From Coccinella septempunctata (taxonomy: Eukaryota > Arthropoda > Insecta > Coleoptera > Coccinellidae), in contig NC_058194.1 in assembly GCF_907165205.1 (NCBI RefSeq), positions 3,720,824-3,784,823 on the forward strand: a stretch of DNA of 64,000 bases, written 5' to 3'. Below are positions 10,319 to 21,453 of the stretch, one piece after another (the stretch's first letter is position 1; each line of letters starts with the position of its first letter). The notes beneath the pieces were generated by a model that was not told the origin of the DNA, did not search any database, and saw only the letters and a list, made by a program, of their open reading frames with translations. The translations under genes and the position numbers were made by a program.

Positions 10319-10978
10319 TTAAGGTGTTTCACCACCAAACGTGCATAATTTTGGCTGGTTAAGTTTTCTCAACATAATGACAACTGATCCAACCTTCAGT
10401 TGTAAATTGTGTGGTGGCAAACCTAGTAAATCCAATGAAATCAAAAACTCAGTAGGATAATTTGTAGTTTCATTCTCGTTTGTTCCAATATCTATAGATT
10501 CAAAACAAAACAGTGGACCGATAATTTCATTCTGAATGATCAAATTCAACTGATCAACATCTTTGTTCTTTGCCGCAAGAATGGCTCGTTCACCCAACCA
10601 AATCAGGTTCTTGTGGTTGGCAATTATATTTGGAAACACTTTGCTTATGAGCTCATCCTTGGTTGATAAAAAAGTGCAGAAATTTGGAGTAAATGATATC
10701 AAACCTGTTAATTGATCGACCAAAACACGGCCATGACCCATATCCAGCAATTGTTCAGCGAAAATTCTGGCAGAAGGATCACTCAACAATGCAACTCGCA
10801 TGTTTGTAGTTAATTGTAGTTTTTGCACATAGCGCCATAAAGTTAATGATTTTAGGCAAGCATTAATTTCATCGGCAGGCGTGGATTTTGGAACGACCGG
10901 TAATGTTTGTCGGAAGTCACCAGACAATAGAATCAATGCGCCCCCAAAACATCTTGAATCATTGCGCAAGTCTTTCAT
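10319..10978 (-). pseudogene. Helitron helicase, central part (motifs II-IV)
   Basis: 219-codon frame. FGGALILLSGDFRQTLPVVP near residues 12-31 is the 'fGGk.vllgGDFRQ.LPVv' motif III block of Helitron/Pif1 helicases, followed by LTTNMRV ('l..NMR'), LPPHNLQLKVGSVVIMLRKL ('pp..l.LK.g..vilLRNl'). The first codons correspond to LxxTMKDLRND just after the DEx(D/H) motif II region, which is broken at the adjoining transposon insertion. The lesion upstream (stop in the LIIWDE region) adds to the inactivation. Confidence 0.9.
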
Positions 10979-11937
10979 GGTCCAATCGAGATAATTATTT
11001 TACTTGCAGTCAGAAAGGACCCCGCACACTTACTTAGGAAAAGCGGGTTTAGTGAATTTTCTCCATTTCTACATAATATATTTATATCAACCTTGAGAAC
11101 AATATATCAGATTTTCACGAAAGTCTTACATCCGGTTTGTTCTATAGGGCGTTCCAAAATTGCAGCTACGGAAAAATGAATCTTTAAATTTTGATGATAA
11201 TTCTTCTAATTTTCAGAATTTCATCATGATGCCTTTGGTTCTGAATAACAAGATATCACAGATATCCAAACACCGCCCACTACGTTAAGTTTCGTTATAC
11301 AGGCTGCTCCATGAAGCTGTATAAGTAACTGAATGTAACTTTGTTAGTGACTTTGGAACCACTCTGAGTTTTTCAAAATATGATACCAAAACATGATGTA
11401 TGTCCACCTCTGTAGGAAGTTTCATTAATGTACAAAGAACAGTTGCAAAATTATTCAGGTTTAAATTCGGATTTCATACAATTTTTCTTTAAAACTTATC
11501 TGTAGTTGAGATTGATGTCAAGGAAGATAGGTTTTTATTCAGTATAATTATTATGATAGGTATTGTCGGTCGAAAGGTGTTTCTATTCAGGAATGTACAG
11601 GATGGACATAATTCGGTGTCATTAATCTTCTCATTTCGCTGTCTCAAAATCTGTTTATATAGAAAAACAGTATTATCATTCCAGGTTGTTGTATCTTTGA
11701 GCACTATAAGGATGTATATTTTTTTAAATATTATTACCATAAAAGTATACTTCCGAAAAAAATTATCATATTGTCAGATCTAAAAAAATTCAGAACTGAA
11801 GTAACTAAGCTCATTGTGATGGTTGAACCATATTCAATAAAGAAATTTATGGAATATCCCTTTCAGTGATTTCTCGAATTTGTATTCTTGACGCTTTCTC
11901 TCTTCCTTTGTTTTGTACACTGATTATGAGAATAAAG

Positions 11938-12375
11938 TTATGTTTATGTTTATGTTTATGTTTATGTTTATGTTTATGTTTATGTTTATGTTTATGTTTA
12001 TGTTTATGTTTATGTTTATGTTTATGTTTATGTTTATGTTTATGTTTATGTTTATGTTTATGTTTATGTTTATGTTTATGTTTATGTTTATGTTTATGTT
12101 TATGTTTATGTTTATGTTTATGTTTATGTTTATGTTTATGTTTATGTTTATGTTTATGTTTATGTTTATGTTTATGTTTATGTTTATGTTTATGTTTATG
12201 TTTATGTTTATGTTTATGTTTATGTTTATGTTTATGTTTATGTTTATGTTTATGTTTATGTTTATGTTTATGTTTATGTTTATGTTTATGTTTATGTTTA
12301 TGTTTATGTTTATGTTTATGTTTATGTTTATGTTTATGTTTATGTTTATGTTTATGTTTATGTTTATGTTTATGT
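11938..12375. repeat. (TTTATG)73 perfect hexamer array
   Basis: 438 bp of uninterrupted TTTATG, about 73 units with no variant unit visible. It creates long meaningless frames of Leu-Cys, Met-Phe and Ile-Asn repeats, which are not genes. Perfection over this length suggests recent expansion by slippage or unequal exchange. It is not the insect telomere repeat (TTAGG). Confidence 0.98.
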
Positions 12376-12489
12376 CGACCTTTGTGAAAAATTTCACTCG
12401 GTGTATATATAATTAAAATATTGTTGCCAAATCATTGAGGTTTTAGTTCATTACTTGAAATAACAATTCATATAAATCATCTGACAATC

Positions 12490-13255
12490 CTTGTTTTATT
12501 TTCCATAGAAAAGTGAGAAGATCTTTCTTAGAAATGTGCCTTGATTTAGTTTCATCTTAGGGAACTGACAAACACTGCCTAAACAAATCATGAAATTCGT
12601 CTTTTGTAATTGAACAAAGGGCTTTGAATTCCTCATCAGTAAAATCCTTCTCGTCATGATACCTCCATTTAGGGGCTTCTCCATCGCATTTGCGCATTTT
12701 TTTGTAGGTAGGAATGTAGAGATTTGAATTCCGTTCATTCTAATGTTTTTCTTGGTGTATCGTATTAACCAACAAGGAGAGGACGAGGTATAAAAAGATC
12801 CTCATTCATGTGGTGTCTGCAAATTCTTGCATTCTCACTCTCATATGCCATGTGCTATAAACATTTTCACTCTGCACTTCAGTGTTAACCTACAAAGATC
12901 ACCACCGTCTTCATTGCAAGTGAAGCACGCATGACTTGTAGTTTGACGCAAAGTATTTAATTTAACTGGTACTGTAGAATAATCATTTATGTCGTTGATT
13001 TCTTCAGATATCTCTTTGAAACAATTAATGCAATTAATGCACAATCTCGTTAATTGGGTTACTTAATTAATTCTAATACTTCACGCTTCAAAACAGCCAG
13101 ATTTCTTTCATTGACATCATCTTCTCTATCTATTCGTCTGAGGTTATTTAATGGAAACTTATGATCACATAGGAAACATGCATATCTATTTCGCGCATTC
13201 GTTGCTGTCTTTTCACATTTACTTTCTATAACTTTATACCTTTATTGGTCGCAAC
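12490..13255 (-). pseudogene. DDE-type transposase remnant (ISL2EU/Harbinger-like?)
   Basis: Minus strand, two frames. The N-terminal part (about 13255-12830) encodes a Cys-rich region: RYACFLCDHKFPLNN, then CINCFKEI and ACFTCNE, as in the zinc-binding N-termini of such transposases. Then 12680-12490 encodes WRYHDEKDFTDEEFKALCS and, past one stop, ISKKDLLTFLWKIKQGLSDD, resembling the 'i....aLll.L.klr.GlS...la.lF' helix upstream of the DDE core in ISL2EU/Harbinger-type proteins. The catalytic core is missing; the hexamer array now occupies the adjacent position. Family name tentative. Confidence 0.5.
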
Positions 13256-14090
13256 CATTAAAAAAAAAACCTACTGAAAACTACTCAACAGAAGGAAAGC
13301 TAATCAACCGTTTAAGTAGCCTAGAGAATTCATAAAAAATCAAATAATTGACAGTATATATATATATATATATTCTTTTGAATGTCAGCAATACATTTTT
13401 AGTTATCAAACAATATAGCATATGTATGAGTTTTAGCAGAGGTTAGTGTAACGGGGTACCATACAATTTAGAGTATGATACAAGAGCTTAGGGAAAAACC
13501 TCAGTAAAAAAACCCTGTCTCCCCGTGAGAAGTGTAGTGATGACAAATTTGTTTACAGAATGAGCTTTAAATACTGAAGGGCTTCCTTTCCATTGACATA
13601 AAAATTTCTTTATCCTCTTTCCATTTCGAAATAATATCTGAAATAAAGAAACAGAGCAGAAAACGAGAAAAAAGGCGAATAATAAAGCCTTCATCCAAAC
13701 TTATTTCAAGACTTGATGATGACTGAAGAAAAAAATAAATAATCATAGGTACATAACTTGTTTTTCAATTGCATTGGGAGTAATATCATCTCTGCGTCAA
13801 AAATCTTCTGCTGATCTTGGTGGAAGATCATCCTCGTCGTTAGAAATGCCTTCAGTACTCAAATTAATAATAGCCAAATCTTGCTTTTGACTGGGAGGGC
13901 CTTTCGACCAGGTCCAGTCTTCCAAGTGATGATTCTTCTATTCTTCAGTTGTTCGAGGAACGCTACAGGACCCTTATATTGGGGAATCATCTCCCATAGA
14001 TATACCAGTGATTATTCAGTAGAAAATTGAAAAAACGGGGAAGAAATTAAAAAAAACTTCTGACACTTTATTGACAATTTGTCAATAACT
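13256..14090. other. Interior of the 480-bp-TIR transposon, unassigned
   Basis: AT-rich, with a short (TA)n at about 13355-13373. A minus-strand stretch near 13850-13990 (with VAFLEQLKNRRIITWKTG) might be another piece of the transposon's own protein, but I cannot identify it. Confidence 0.35.
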
Positions 14091-14569
14091 AATAAGTTAA
14101 GTTTTAAAGAAAAATTGTATGAAATCCGTTTTAAACCTGAATAATTTTGCAACTGTTCTTTGTACATTAATGAAACTTCCTACAGAGGTGGACATACATC
14201 ATGGTATCATATTTTGAAAAACTCAGGGTGGTCCCAAAGTCACTAACAAAGTTACATTCAGTTACTTATACAGCTTCATGGAACAGCCTGTATAACGAAA
14301 CTTAACGTGGTGGGCGGTGTTTGGATATCTATTATATCTCGTTCTTCCGAACCTAAGGCATCATGATGAAATTCTGAAAATTGGAAGAATTATCATCAAA
14401 ATTTAAAGATTCATTTTTCCATAGTTGCAATTTTGGAACGCCCTATAGAACAAACCGGATATAAGACCTTCGTGAAAATCTGATATATTATTCTTGAGGT
14501 TGATATAAATGTAATATGTAAAAATGGGGAAAATTCACTGGACCCGCTGTGTGCGGGGTCCTTTGCCAC

Positions 14570-15547
14570 TGCTGAGTGCTTCGCAATATTGCATGTTGGG
14601 TACTCAACTGTCTGCAGGTTTAACTCTCTGTGTTAAACACAGAATGAGCTGTTCTGCATCCCTCAAGCAACGTGGATGCTATCCCAGAAGAAGCGACTGC
14701 TCCTGCAATTTCTGATTTTGCACCAATAGAGGCTAAAATTATTGAGATTATAAAGTTTTACCAGTTCCACCGGCGACATCAAGGAAAAATAAGCCCCCAT
14801 TCCCTTCTTCAATTGTCTTCATTATCCTATCATAAACTCCCTTTTGTTGTGAATTCAATAGTGGTAGGTACATTTGTTTGTACCAAGTGGTTTAAGGCAT
14901 CTGGATCATACTCTCGTTCGCGTTCCAATTCTCTGTTGAAAACGTCGTTAGTTCCACGATGAGGTGATGGCATTCCTAACTTAACCAACAAACTGCCAGA
15001 CATGAGATAACACAGGTCTTCGATCAAAATCAAAGCCTGGTTATGGATCTCCGCATTCACCTCTAAATCAGGATTGCCTGTTGTGACACGAATACGATGT
15101 AATATGTCTTTTGACATGTCATCTTTGTTCTTATTCAACAGTTCACATGGATTCGATGGAAAGCATGCCGAAATAATGATGGAAAATAAATGTGCGCAGA
15201 TGCAGAAACAATTGCTTCAGTGATTGTTATATCCCAGTGAGTATCGCTTTCAAGCAGATTGAGCTATTGACATGCAGCACGAAATATTGAATACACAACA
15301 CCATCGACAGTTCGAAGAGACTCGAGAGATGTCGGCCCACGAACATTCACCAGCAATAATCGCAAGTAGAAACATTCGTCATTTTTCGGAAGAACTGTGT
15401 AAATGCGACCAAGAGCATCAGTTGAACCAGGGGCTTGACACTTCCTTACCCCCACCCCAAATACGGTTTTTAGTTCTGCAATCAATCGCTATGTGGCACT
15501 GCATACGAAAATATATATCATATTCTCCACAGATTACTGTATTCTGA
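14570..15547 (-). pseudogene. Helitron helicase, N-terminal part (Walker A)
   Basis: Minus strand, several frames. STDALGRIYTVLPKNDECFY and RGPTSLESLRTVDGVVYS (15485-15264) match the block that joins Rep and helicase in animal Helitrons; 15138-14830 has NKNKDDMSKDIL, QALILIEDLCYLM and LGMPSPHR; then 14790-14740 encodes LDVAGGTGKT, the Walker A motif I of the SF1 helicase, and after a frameshift GIASTLLEGCRTAHSVF (motif Ia region) and EYPTCNIAKHSAVAK up to the transposon insertion. At least three frame breaks. Confidence 0.88.
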
Positions 15548-15549
15548 CA

Positions 15550-17035
15550 TATTGGATTTGTGAACGCCAACAGTGTCTATGTCAATATGTTTTAATGCAA
15601 ATTCTTGTTTACAAACGAGATCTTATACGATAGTAAATTGAAAATACCCATTTATTGAACTCGACAGTTTTATCAGGAAATCATTTTTCTTGTAAGAAAT
15701 ATTTGATTCAAAGAACCACGTAATTATAACATTAATCGTTTATACTTAAACCAATCCAACCAAACCCTTTAAAAATTGTGTTAATGGAAATGAGAGTCAA
15801 ACTGTGTAGTCAGTTATTAAGCCACTCCGTGGGGTTAATGATGAAGCTCATTTCTCAATGGGGTAAGTATTTTTTTCAAACATAATAATACAAAAATTTA
15901 CTATTTTCCTTTTTAGAAATCAAGTATACGCTTCAGCTTCACAGAGAGGCTATCGACACTGCTGACTTTATACTATTCTTGGATGAGTTATTTGATTCGT
16001 TGAATGTATCCAGAGCTTGGACATCCACTGCGAAACTCTTAAAGAAGACGGTTAGTATTCAAACAGAACACAATGTTGTTTGGGAGCAGGCGATACAAAT
16101 TTTCAACAGTATTTCATTTTATTGCCCTTGAAAGAAAAGATCCATTATGGTGCCCACTTTGAAGAATATAGTGACAACATTGAACGCATTCCTCTACCTT
16201 ACTCAAAAACTGTTCAATGATTATCACTTTAAATATATTCTCACTGGGGCTTTCAATCAAGATTGTTTAGTAAACTTTTTTGGGTACATTAGAGCACATG
16301 GAGTAAGGAATACTAACCCAAATGTTGAACACTTTATTTCATCATTCAAAACATTAGTTATTAATAATTTCATATCGGTGCATTCCTGGTGATCTAACTG
16401 TGAGGAAGATAAAACAGGGAGTCGTTGTTTAGAGACCTTGAAATCTTTCCTGCAGAAAAATATAAAATCCACATAGGTCTTTGGGCAACTAATTTTTTCT
16501 TTTCCAAATTATTCATGCATTCTAAGCTTTGGCATGCTGTTTTTGATTTCTATTGCCGACTCCCAACAAACATTGTGTCCTTTTTGGATAATGTTGAAGA
16601 TTTCTGAACATATAATAATTTCAACCTCATTTCCTATGAACAATATTATTACTGTTTATTAGAATTATTGTCTTACGAAGATATGTGACCCTATTTACAT
16701 TTTACCTCTGCTCATATATTCATTGCCATAACTATAGCTTATGTATTTCCATATTTTTTTTTCCTGTGCTGGGTATATCAATATATGTATTTTTCATGAC
16801 AAGTTTTATTTCTCCTTAAAATTCGCCCAAATAATCCATATTAAACTATCGACGTCTAAAATACCAGTGAATGGGCTAATTTAAATTTCGCGCCATGCGA
16901 TTGCAGTTTCCAGTTATACTGACATTTCTCCCGGTTAGTTGGGTGGCAACCGCATGGGGGCGCTGAGGGCGGGATAAACTGTATTTTGCATCGTAGAACG
17001 TGAGTGTCAGATCTATTCTACTCTGTAATCTGTGA
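15550..17035 (+). mobile_element. P-element-like insertion in the Helitron
   Basis: This stretch interrupts the Helitron between QGDVVPNHPDV (Rep side, about 17040) and STDALGRIYT (helicase side, about 15440), which are adjacent in intact Helitrons. It carries P-type transposase coding sequence on the opposite strand (15775-16610). I did not find the TIRs, and the exact limits are uncertain by about 100 bp on each side. Confidence 0.6.
15775..16610 (+). pseudogene. P-element / THAP9-like transposase fragment with intron
   Basis: Exon before 15863 encodes MRVKLCSQLLSHSV and LMMKLISQWG; a 54-bp GT-AG intron (gtaagt at 15863 to ttttag at 15916) follows; then EIKYTLQLHREAIDTADFIL, LFDSLNVSR and, in the next open segment, LTGAFNQDCLVNFFGYIRAH with NTNPNVEHFISSFKTLVIN. 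The last block is the 'ln.D.lEnfFg.iR..gG.n.nP...qF...lk.l' signature near the C-terminus of P-element and THAP9 transposases. Stop codons after 'SISFYCP' and later, with no N-terminal THAP or catalytic region visible, mark it as a pseudogene. The intron shows it was not a processed copy. Confidence 0.8.
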
Positions 17036-17039
17036 GTTG

Positions 17040-18071
17040 AACGCACATCTGGATGGTTGGGCACCACATCACCTTGTCTTTGATGTTGAAATTTCTTTGA
17101 AGAAGCATTCCAAGTATGATATCTCAGAGTAAAGTAAAGTTCGTGCAAATGGATCACTTTGTCATATGGAAAAAAACTGGTCAATGTTGTCGCTGGAGGT
17201 TTTTTAGCTCGTTGAGCCATATTTGTAGAATTGAAATACACTCTTTGTCCATTTTCCAGATGAACTGCCAGTGTACAACAGTCGGATAACGTTCGTGTAT
17301 CGGAAATGAGAATATCCGCCAAATTGCCCCATTGCAGCTGACATATCGACCAATTTGATTTGGTATTGGGATTTTGAACACCAAAAACCGCCATATCCCT
17401 GCCTTTTGTGACATATTTACAGATATATTTGATTGACTTCACTGAATTACAGTACACCACATTGCAATGGGCCTTGAATGTTTTCGAAAGAAGTGGCGAA
17501 TAAGGACCAATCCAAGTATTATGGACTATAACATCATTTCCATCAACTCTCCTCATGATGGTTCTGCTGTTATCTTCAGAATCGACGGCGATTTAGTGGA
17601 TAACCATCGTTACCAGTGATAGAGTCCGGAGTGAAATCTCTTGGATAACGTTTTGAACATTTTCCATTAACCTTGCATGGTGATTGATGATGCCACATGA
17701 TCCATGAATCATGTTAGTAACTACAATATGATGCAGTTCAGGATCATTCACATGATCAGGAATCTCGGCACATATAACATCATCTATCTGTTCGGGTGGA
17801 ATTCATTCTACTAACCAGTTGAGAATGTGTGCATGTGGCCGGCCTCGTTTTTGCCATTCAATTGAATACATCCAGCATCGAGTATCCCCAAAGACATGAT
17901 GTTTTGTAATATAATCTTTTTGAACTTTTTTTCGAACACTCGTGCAGTGATGTTATGTCGATCAACTGATGTTTGTCCGGGAAGAAGTAGTTGAGTGATT
18001 TCTTCCCATTTTGGATTGCAGGTAAATGTAATGAACAAATCAGGACGACTATAATTTCGAACGTATGTCAT
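17040..18071 (-). pseudogene. Helitron Rep (HUH endonuclease) domain
   Basis: Minus strand. 18071-17811: TYVRNYSRPDLFITFTCNP is the 'v..yGkPDlFiTfTCNp.W' block; about 17890-17815 encodes EWQKRGRPHAHILNWL in a shifted frame, giving the HUH pair H-A-H. 17556-17040: YCNSVKSIKYICKYVTKGRD is the Rep tyrosine motif (Y-x-x-K-Y-x-x-K-G; two Tyr visible), then LAVHLENGQRVYFNST and KKPPATTLTSFF. The catalytic residues are still readable, but stops and frameshifts separate the HUH and Tyr halves (about 17557-17810). Confidence 0.9.
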
Positions 18072-18246
18072 TGCATCTCTTGTGCATATTCATGCATATG
18101 ATGCAGGCTTCCAATATAAGTTGCTGGTAAAATTGTCAATCTACCTACATTAGCTGCATCTCTTTCGGTGGATATTGCATCTCGTAAATAAATATATTAA
18201 TCTGAACGTAGTTTAGAATGATTCATTCTCATATAAGTGAGGCGCT

Positions 18247-18930
18247 TCACTCCGTTTCAATTTTACAATACATGTCCACACAATAGTGCTGCAACAATCG
18301 ACGAAATCTCAGCAAATAGTTACCATCATTTTGACGAATCATTGAACGAAATGCATAATAATTCATTGAGCTAACTTTCTTGGTGGTTTCCTGGCCTAAA
18401 ATCAAATAATTCAAATTTGTATTGAGTAGACATTTAAAATTTTCATAAAGGTACTCACCATTCAATGGATTCATCATCTTGATGTAGAAATGATATCCAT
18501 CATCACCTCTCCAAAACATAGCGGGTATTGCAGAGCATCGTATGAACGGTGTGTTTCACATATTCGTTACAATTCTCCAGTATTGCGACGCGTAAGAACG
18601 CGTTTCCAAGTTTTCACCTACAATCACAATTTCCACTTCGTCCATTGTAGGGGCGTTGAATTCGTTCTTGTGCTCCAACAGATCGTTTATTTGCTCTAAT
18701 TACAACCTTGTGGTCGTCACTTGGCATATGTTCCAAAGCAGTTTTGAACAATAAACCAATGCATGATGTTCATGAAGCAGTTGCTGCAGATCTTGAAGAA
18801 TTATTCTTCTCACATCTGCATTAATAGATATTGCCTATGAAGTAAATTTGGAGGAATTTATGCTGTGAATCTCCAAGTGGTTGTAATGATCCAATTCGAT
18901 GGTGAATCTGGCCTTTGATCTAAATAGCAG
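18247..18930 (-). pseudogene. Helitron_like_N domain
   Basis: Minus strand. About 18930-18880 encodes IKGQIHHRIGSLQPLGD, the start of the Helitron_like_N region ('fkiqGQiyHriGsL.P'). 18780-18640 encodes YLFKTALEHMPSDDHKVVIR and RRFNAPTMDEVEIVI-like sequence. 18519-18247 continues with FWRGDDGYHFYIKM. It is followed by the Rep domain. The PLE insertion at 18986 lies immediately upstream in the reading direction. Confidence 0.85.
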
Positions 18931-19060
18931 AAAGGGGAGACAAAAAAAGTGATTTGAAATCATCAATGTTAACATTATATTCTTAAAAGGGGGGGGGGGG
19001 GTAATTGGTCAGAGGACTAATAGAGAAACAACTCTGTACTTTTAACTAAGTCGACGTTTC

Positions 19061-20667
19061 ATGCCTACACGTGATCCAGTTAGGTTAATTCCTGCTTTCG
19101 TCAAGGATTTAGAATACATATTTGCATCGTTGAGGTTACCGGAGGAAGATACTAATAGACTTAGATCGCAATGTGTAAATGTGGTCACTAATGATTGTCA
19201 TAAAGACCATACTATTGAAAGGAACAGCATGATGCAGAAAATGTTTAAAACCACACGTGAATTTGTAAAAGATAATCCCGATCTACTTGTTATGCGATCT
19301 GACAAAGGGAACGGTACTCATGGATAAGAATGAGTATATAAGTTACCTTGAAGAACATGTTATCTGATACCAACATATATACTCGAATTGACAAAGACCC
19401 AACCACTAGATTTCAAACAAAGGCGGATGAATTGGTGAAGGCATTGAGAGCAGCCAAAATCATTGATGATAGGAAAGCTCAATTGATGAAGAGACATAAC
19501 TCAGTTTCTCCTGAATTATATGGCCTGCGAAAGACCCATAAAACCACTCTTAGCCTTAGGCCAATTGTGAGCTGTATAGGATCACCTACATACAATATAT
19601 CAAGATATTTGCATGACATTTTATCACAGACCATATCGACATTCCATTTCAATGTGAGAAACTCATTTGAGTTTGTTGGATCCATTCATGATGTTACTAT
19701 TCCGGCAGGATATATCTTAGTTTTCCTAGATGTGGTTTCTTTGTTCACAAATATCCCAAAGACATTGGTCCTTAACATCTTTGAGAGGAGGTGGTCAATG
19801 TTGTCTGCATACACTGAAATGCCAAAAAAAATTATTTTTGGAAGTGGTGAGCTTCGTCTTTGAATCAAGTTATTTCTTCTTCAACGGTAAACTACATATA
19901 TCTGCAATGTGATGGTACAGCAATGGGAAATCCAGCTAGCCCTGGTATTGCTAACTTTGTTATGAATGAAATAGTGGAGATTTCTACTGGTAAATTGAGT
20001 TTTTGGTTGCCTGTGGTCAAGTTGTATGTTGATGACACTTTTTTGGCTGTCCCAGCTGATAAGACCCAAGAATTGCTGATGGTCTTTAATGGTTTCCACG
20101 ACAGGTTGAAGTTCACCATGGAAAGTGAGGTTGATCATATGTTGTCGTTTCTGGATGTTCGGGTGATCAGAGGTGAGGATGGATCTTTGACGACAAGATG
20201 GTATGCGAGGCCTACTAATTCCGGCCGCTTGTTAAATTATGACTCATCATGTAGCAGATCACAAAAAGTCGCTAATGTTAAATCTTTATTGTTTACAGTT
20301 TTTAACTTGTGTAGTCCTGTGTTTGTTGAACAGTCACTTTTGGAAGTTGAGACCTTGTTGAGAAAAAACAATTACCCTGCTAACTTTGTACATAGAATAG
20401 TGAATGAGGTGAATCTGAAAAGATCAACCTCGTTGTTGCCTACAGAGGTTGGAAAATAGTTCACGAATGTATTTCAAATTACCTTTTTTGCCACAGGCGT
20501 CTATTAAGATTACTAAGTTGATTAAGAACCTAATACGGGAGGTGTTTATGACTTATTATAGTGGTGAATCCACAAGTGCCTTCTTTTCACGCTTGAAGGG
20601 CGAGACGCCCATTTTACAGGGTTCAAGTGTAATTTATAGTATCCCTTGTATGTCATGTCCGAAGTGA
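19061..20667 (+). pseudogene. PLE-C reverse transcriptase with GIY-YIG remnant
   Basis: Four overlapping frames. 19061-19327 has the N-terminal region ending RSDKGNGT (family 'SDKGn..V'). 19348-19863 has YGLRKTHKT ('yGlpKiHK'), LRPIVSCIGSPTYNIS and LVFLDVVSLFTNIP (catalytic Asp). 19860-20459 has GTAMGNPASPGIANFVM and LYVDDTFLAVP (YVDD dyad). 20449-20667 has VIYSIPCMSCPK, the start of GIY-YIG, followed by a stop; DVGQTRQYLLTRKKT continues beyond it. The remaining C-terminus is traceable to about 20960. Frameshifts near 19328 and 19850 and the stops make it inactive. Confidence 0.9.
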
Positions 20668-21278
20668 GATGTTGGTCAGACAAGGCAGTACCTATTAACT
20701 AGAAAAAAAACAACATATATATGATTGCAAACCCAAATTTAAATATAAGAAAGAGAGGACTGCGTTGGCTGATCATCATTTCACTGAGGACCATAATTTC
20801 GATTTTGAGGGTGTTACTGTTCTGGATTTTGCGCGTGACTGGTTGGGGCGGAGCGTGGGGGAGATGATACATATTAAAATTAATGACACAGTTAACCATA
20901 GGTCCGACACGAATAATTTAAGTTCCATTTATACGAACCTACTACAAATTTACAAAAATAAAAATAAAAATAATGGTTAACATTAGTAGTTCAGGCTACT
21001 TTCCTTTGTGAGGGTAGTATATATGGTCCTCTATATCTGTGACTTCATCGTTCCCAAGCATCTCTGCGATCGTGTTCAGCATTTATGTTCTGATCTGTGA
21101 TCGTGTTTCTATGAACCTTCACCTTAATTTATTGAAGCTGTTTGAGTTTTATTGATTCCTTGTGATTTCATGATTTTTACGATTTTTACAATTTATAACA
21201 TCTTCTTACTGTAACATAACTAGGTAAGAATTTTTAGTTGTGACATTTCTGAATGTAGACTAAATAAAGTTTGTTTGC

Positions 21279-21318
21279 AGTCCTGGAGAAATCAGCAGAG
21301 ACTGATGAAACGTCGACT
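21279..21318 (+). ncRNA. Degenerate hammerhead-like motif of PLE-C
   Basis: CTGGAGA at 21283-21289 (consensus CTGANGA, one mismatch) and GAAAC at 21307-21311 enclose stem II ATCAG / CTGAT with loop CAGAGA. Stem I: AGTC (21279-21282) with GACT (21315-21318). Again one extra A precedes stem II. The core mismatch at A6 probably kills activity. Confidence 0.6.
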
Positions 21319-21453
21319 TAGTTAAAAGTACAGAGTTTTTTCTCTATTAGTCCTCTGACCAATTACCCCCCCCTTTTAATTAAATCTAAGGACATTAGAA
21401 TATATCCTATTATATTCTTACCATGGATGTTGGATTGAATCCACGTTCTTGAA

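Larger units (their letters stand above)
11017..14561. mobile_element. DNA transposon with ~480-bp TIRs, inserted in the Helitron helicase
   Basis: Left arm about 11017-11502 and right arm about 14091-14561 are inverted copies at roughly 85-90% identity; the tips read GGACCCCGCACAC and its complement. The insertion interrupts Helitron helicase codons: on the minus strand codons for SAVAK end at the right tip and VLSDCK begin at the left tip, so the pre-insertion protein read AVAK-VLSDCK as in intact Helitrons. The interior carries minus-strand remnants of a DDE-type transposase (12490-13255) and a hexamer array. I could not separate TIR from target duplication at the tips. Confidence 0.8.
18986..21408 (+). 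mobile_element. Penelope-like element C, inserted in the Helitron
   Basis: Flanked by a 12-bp direct repeat ATTATATTCTTA (18974-18985 and 21409-21420). The body encodes RT and GIY-YIG remnants on +. About 70 bp at the left end (18986-19055) is an inverted copy of the right end (about 21308-21378), including a G-run/C-run, the block TAATTGGTCAGAGG and the hammerhead 3' half. Such inverted 3'-end copies at the 5' side are a known feature of PLE insertions. Two further PLEs in this window have the same architecture with much longer arms. Confidence 0.85.

Noticed and set aside
11866..12416. Three 150-170-codon frames of Leu-Cys, Met-Phe and Ile-Asn repeats
   Set aside because: They are read-throughs of the TTTATG hexamer array, not genes.
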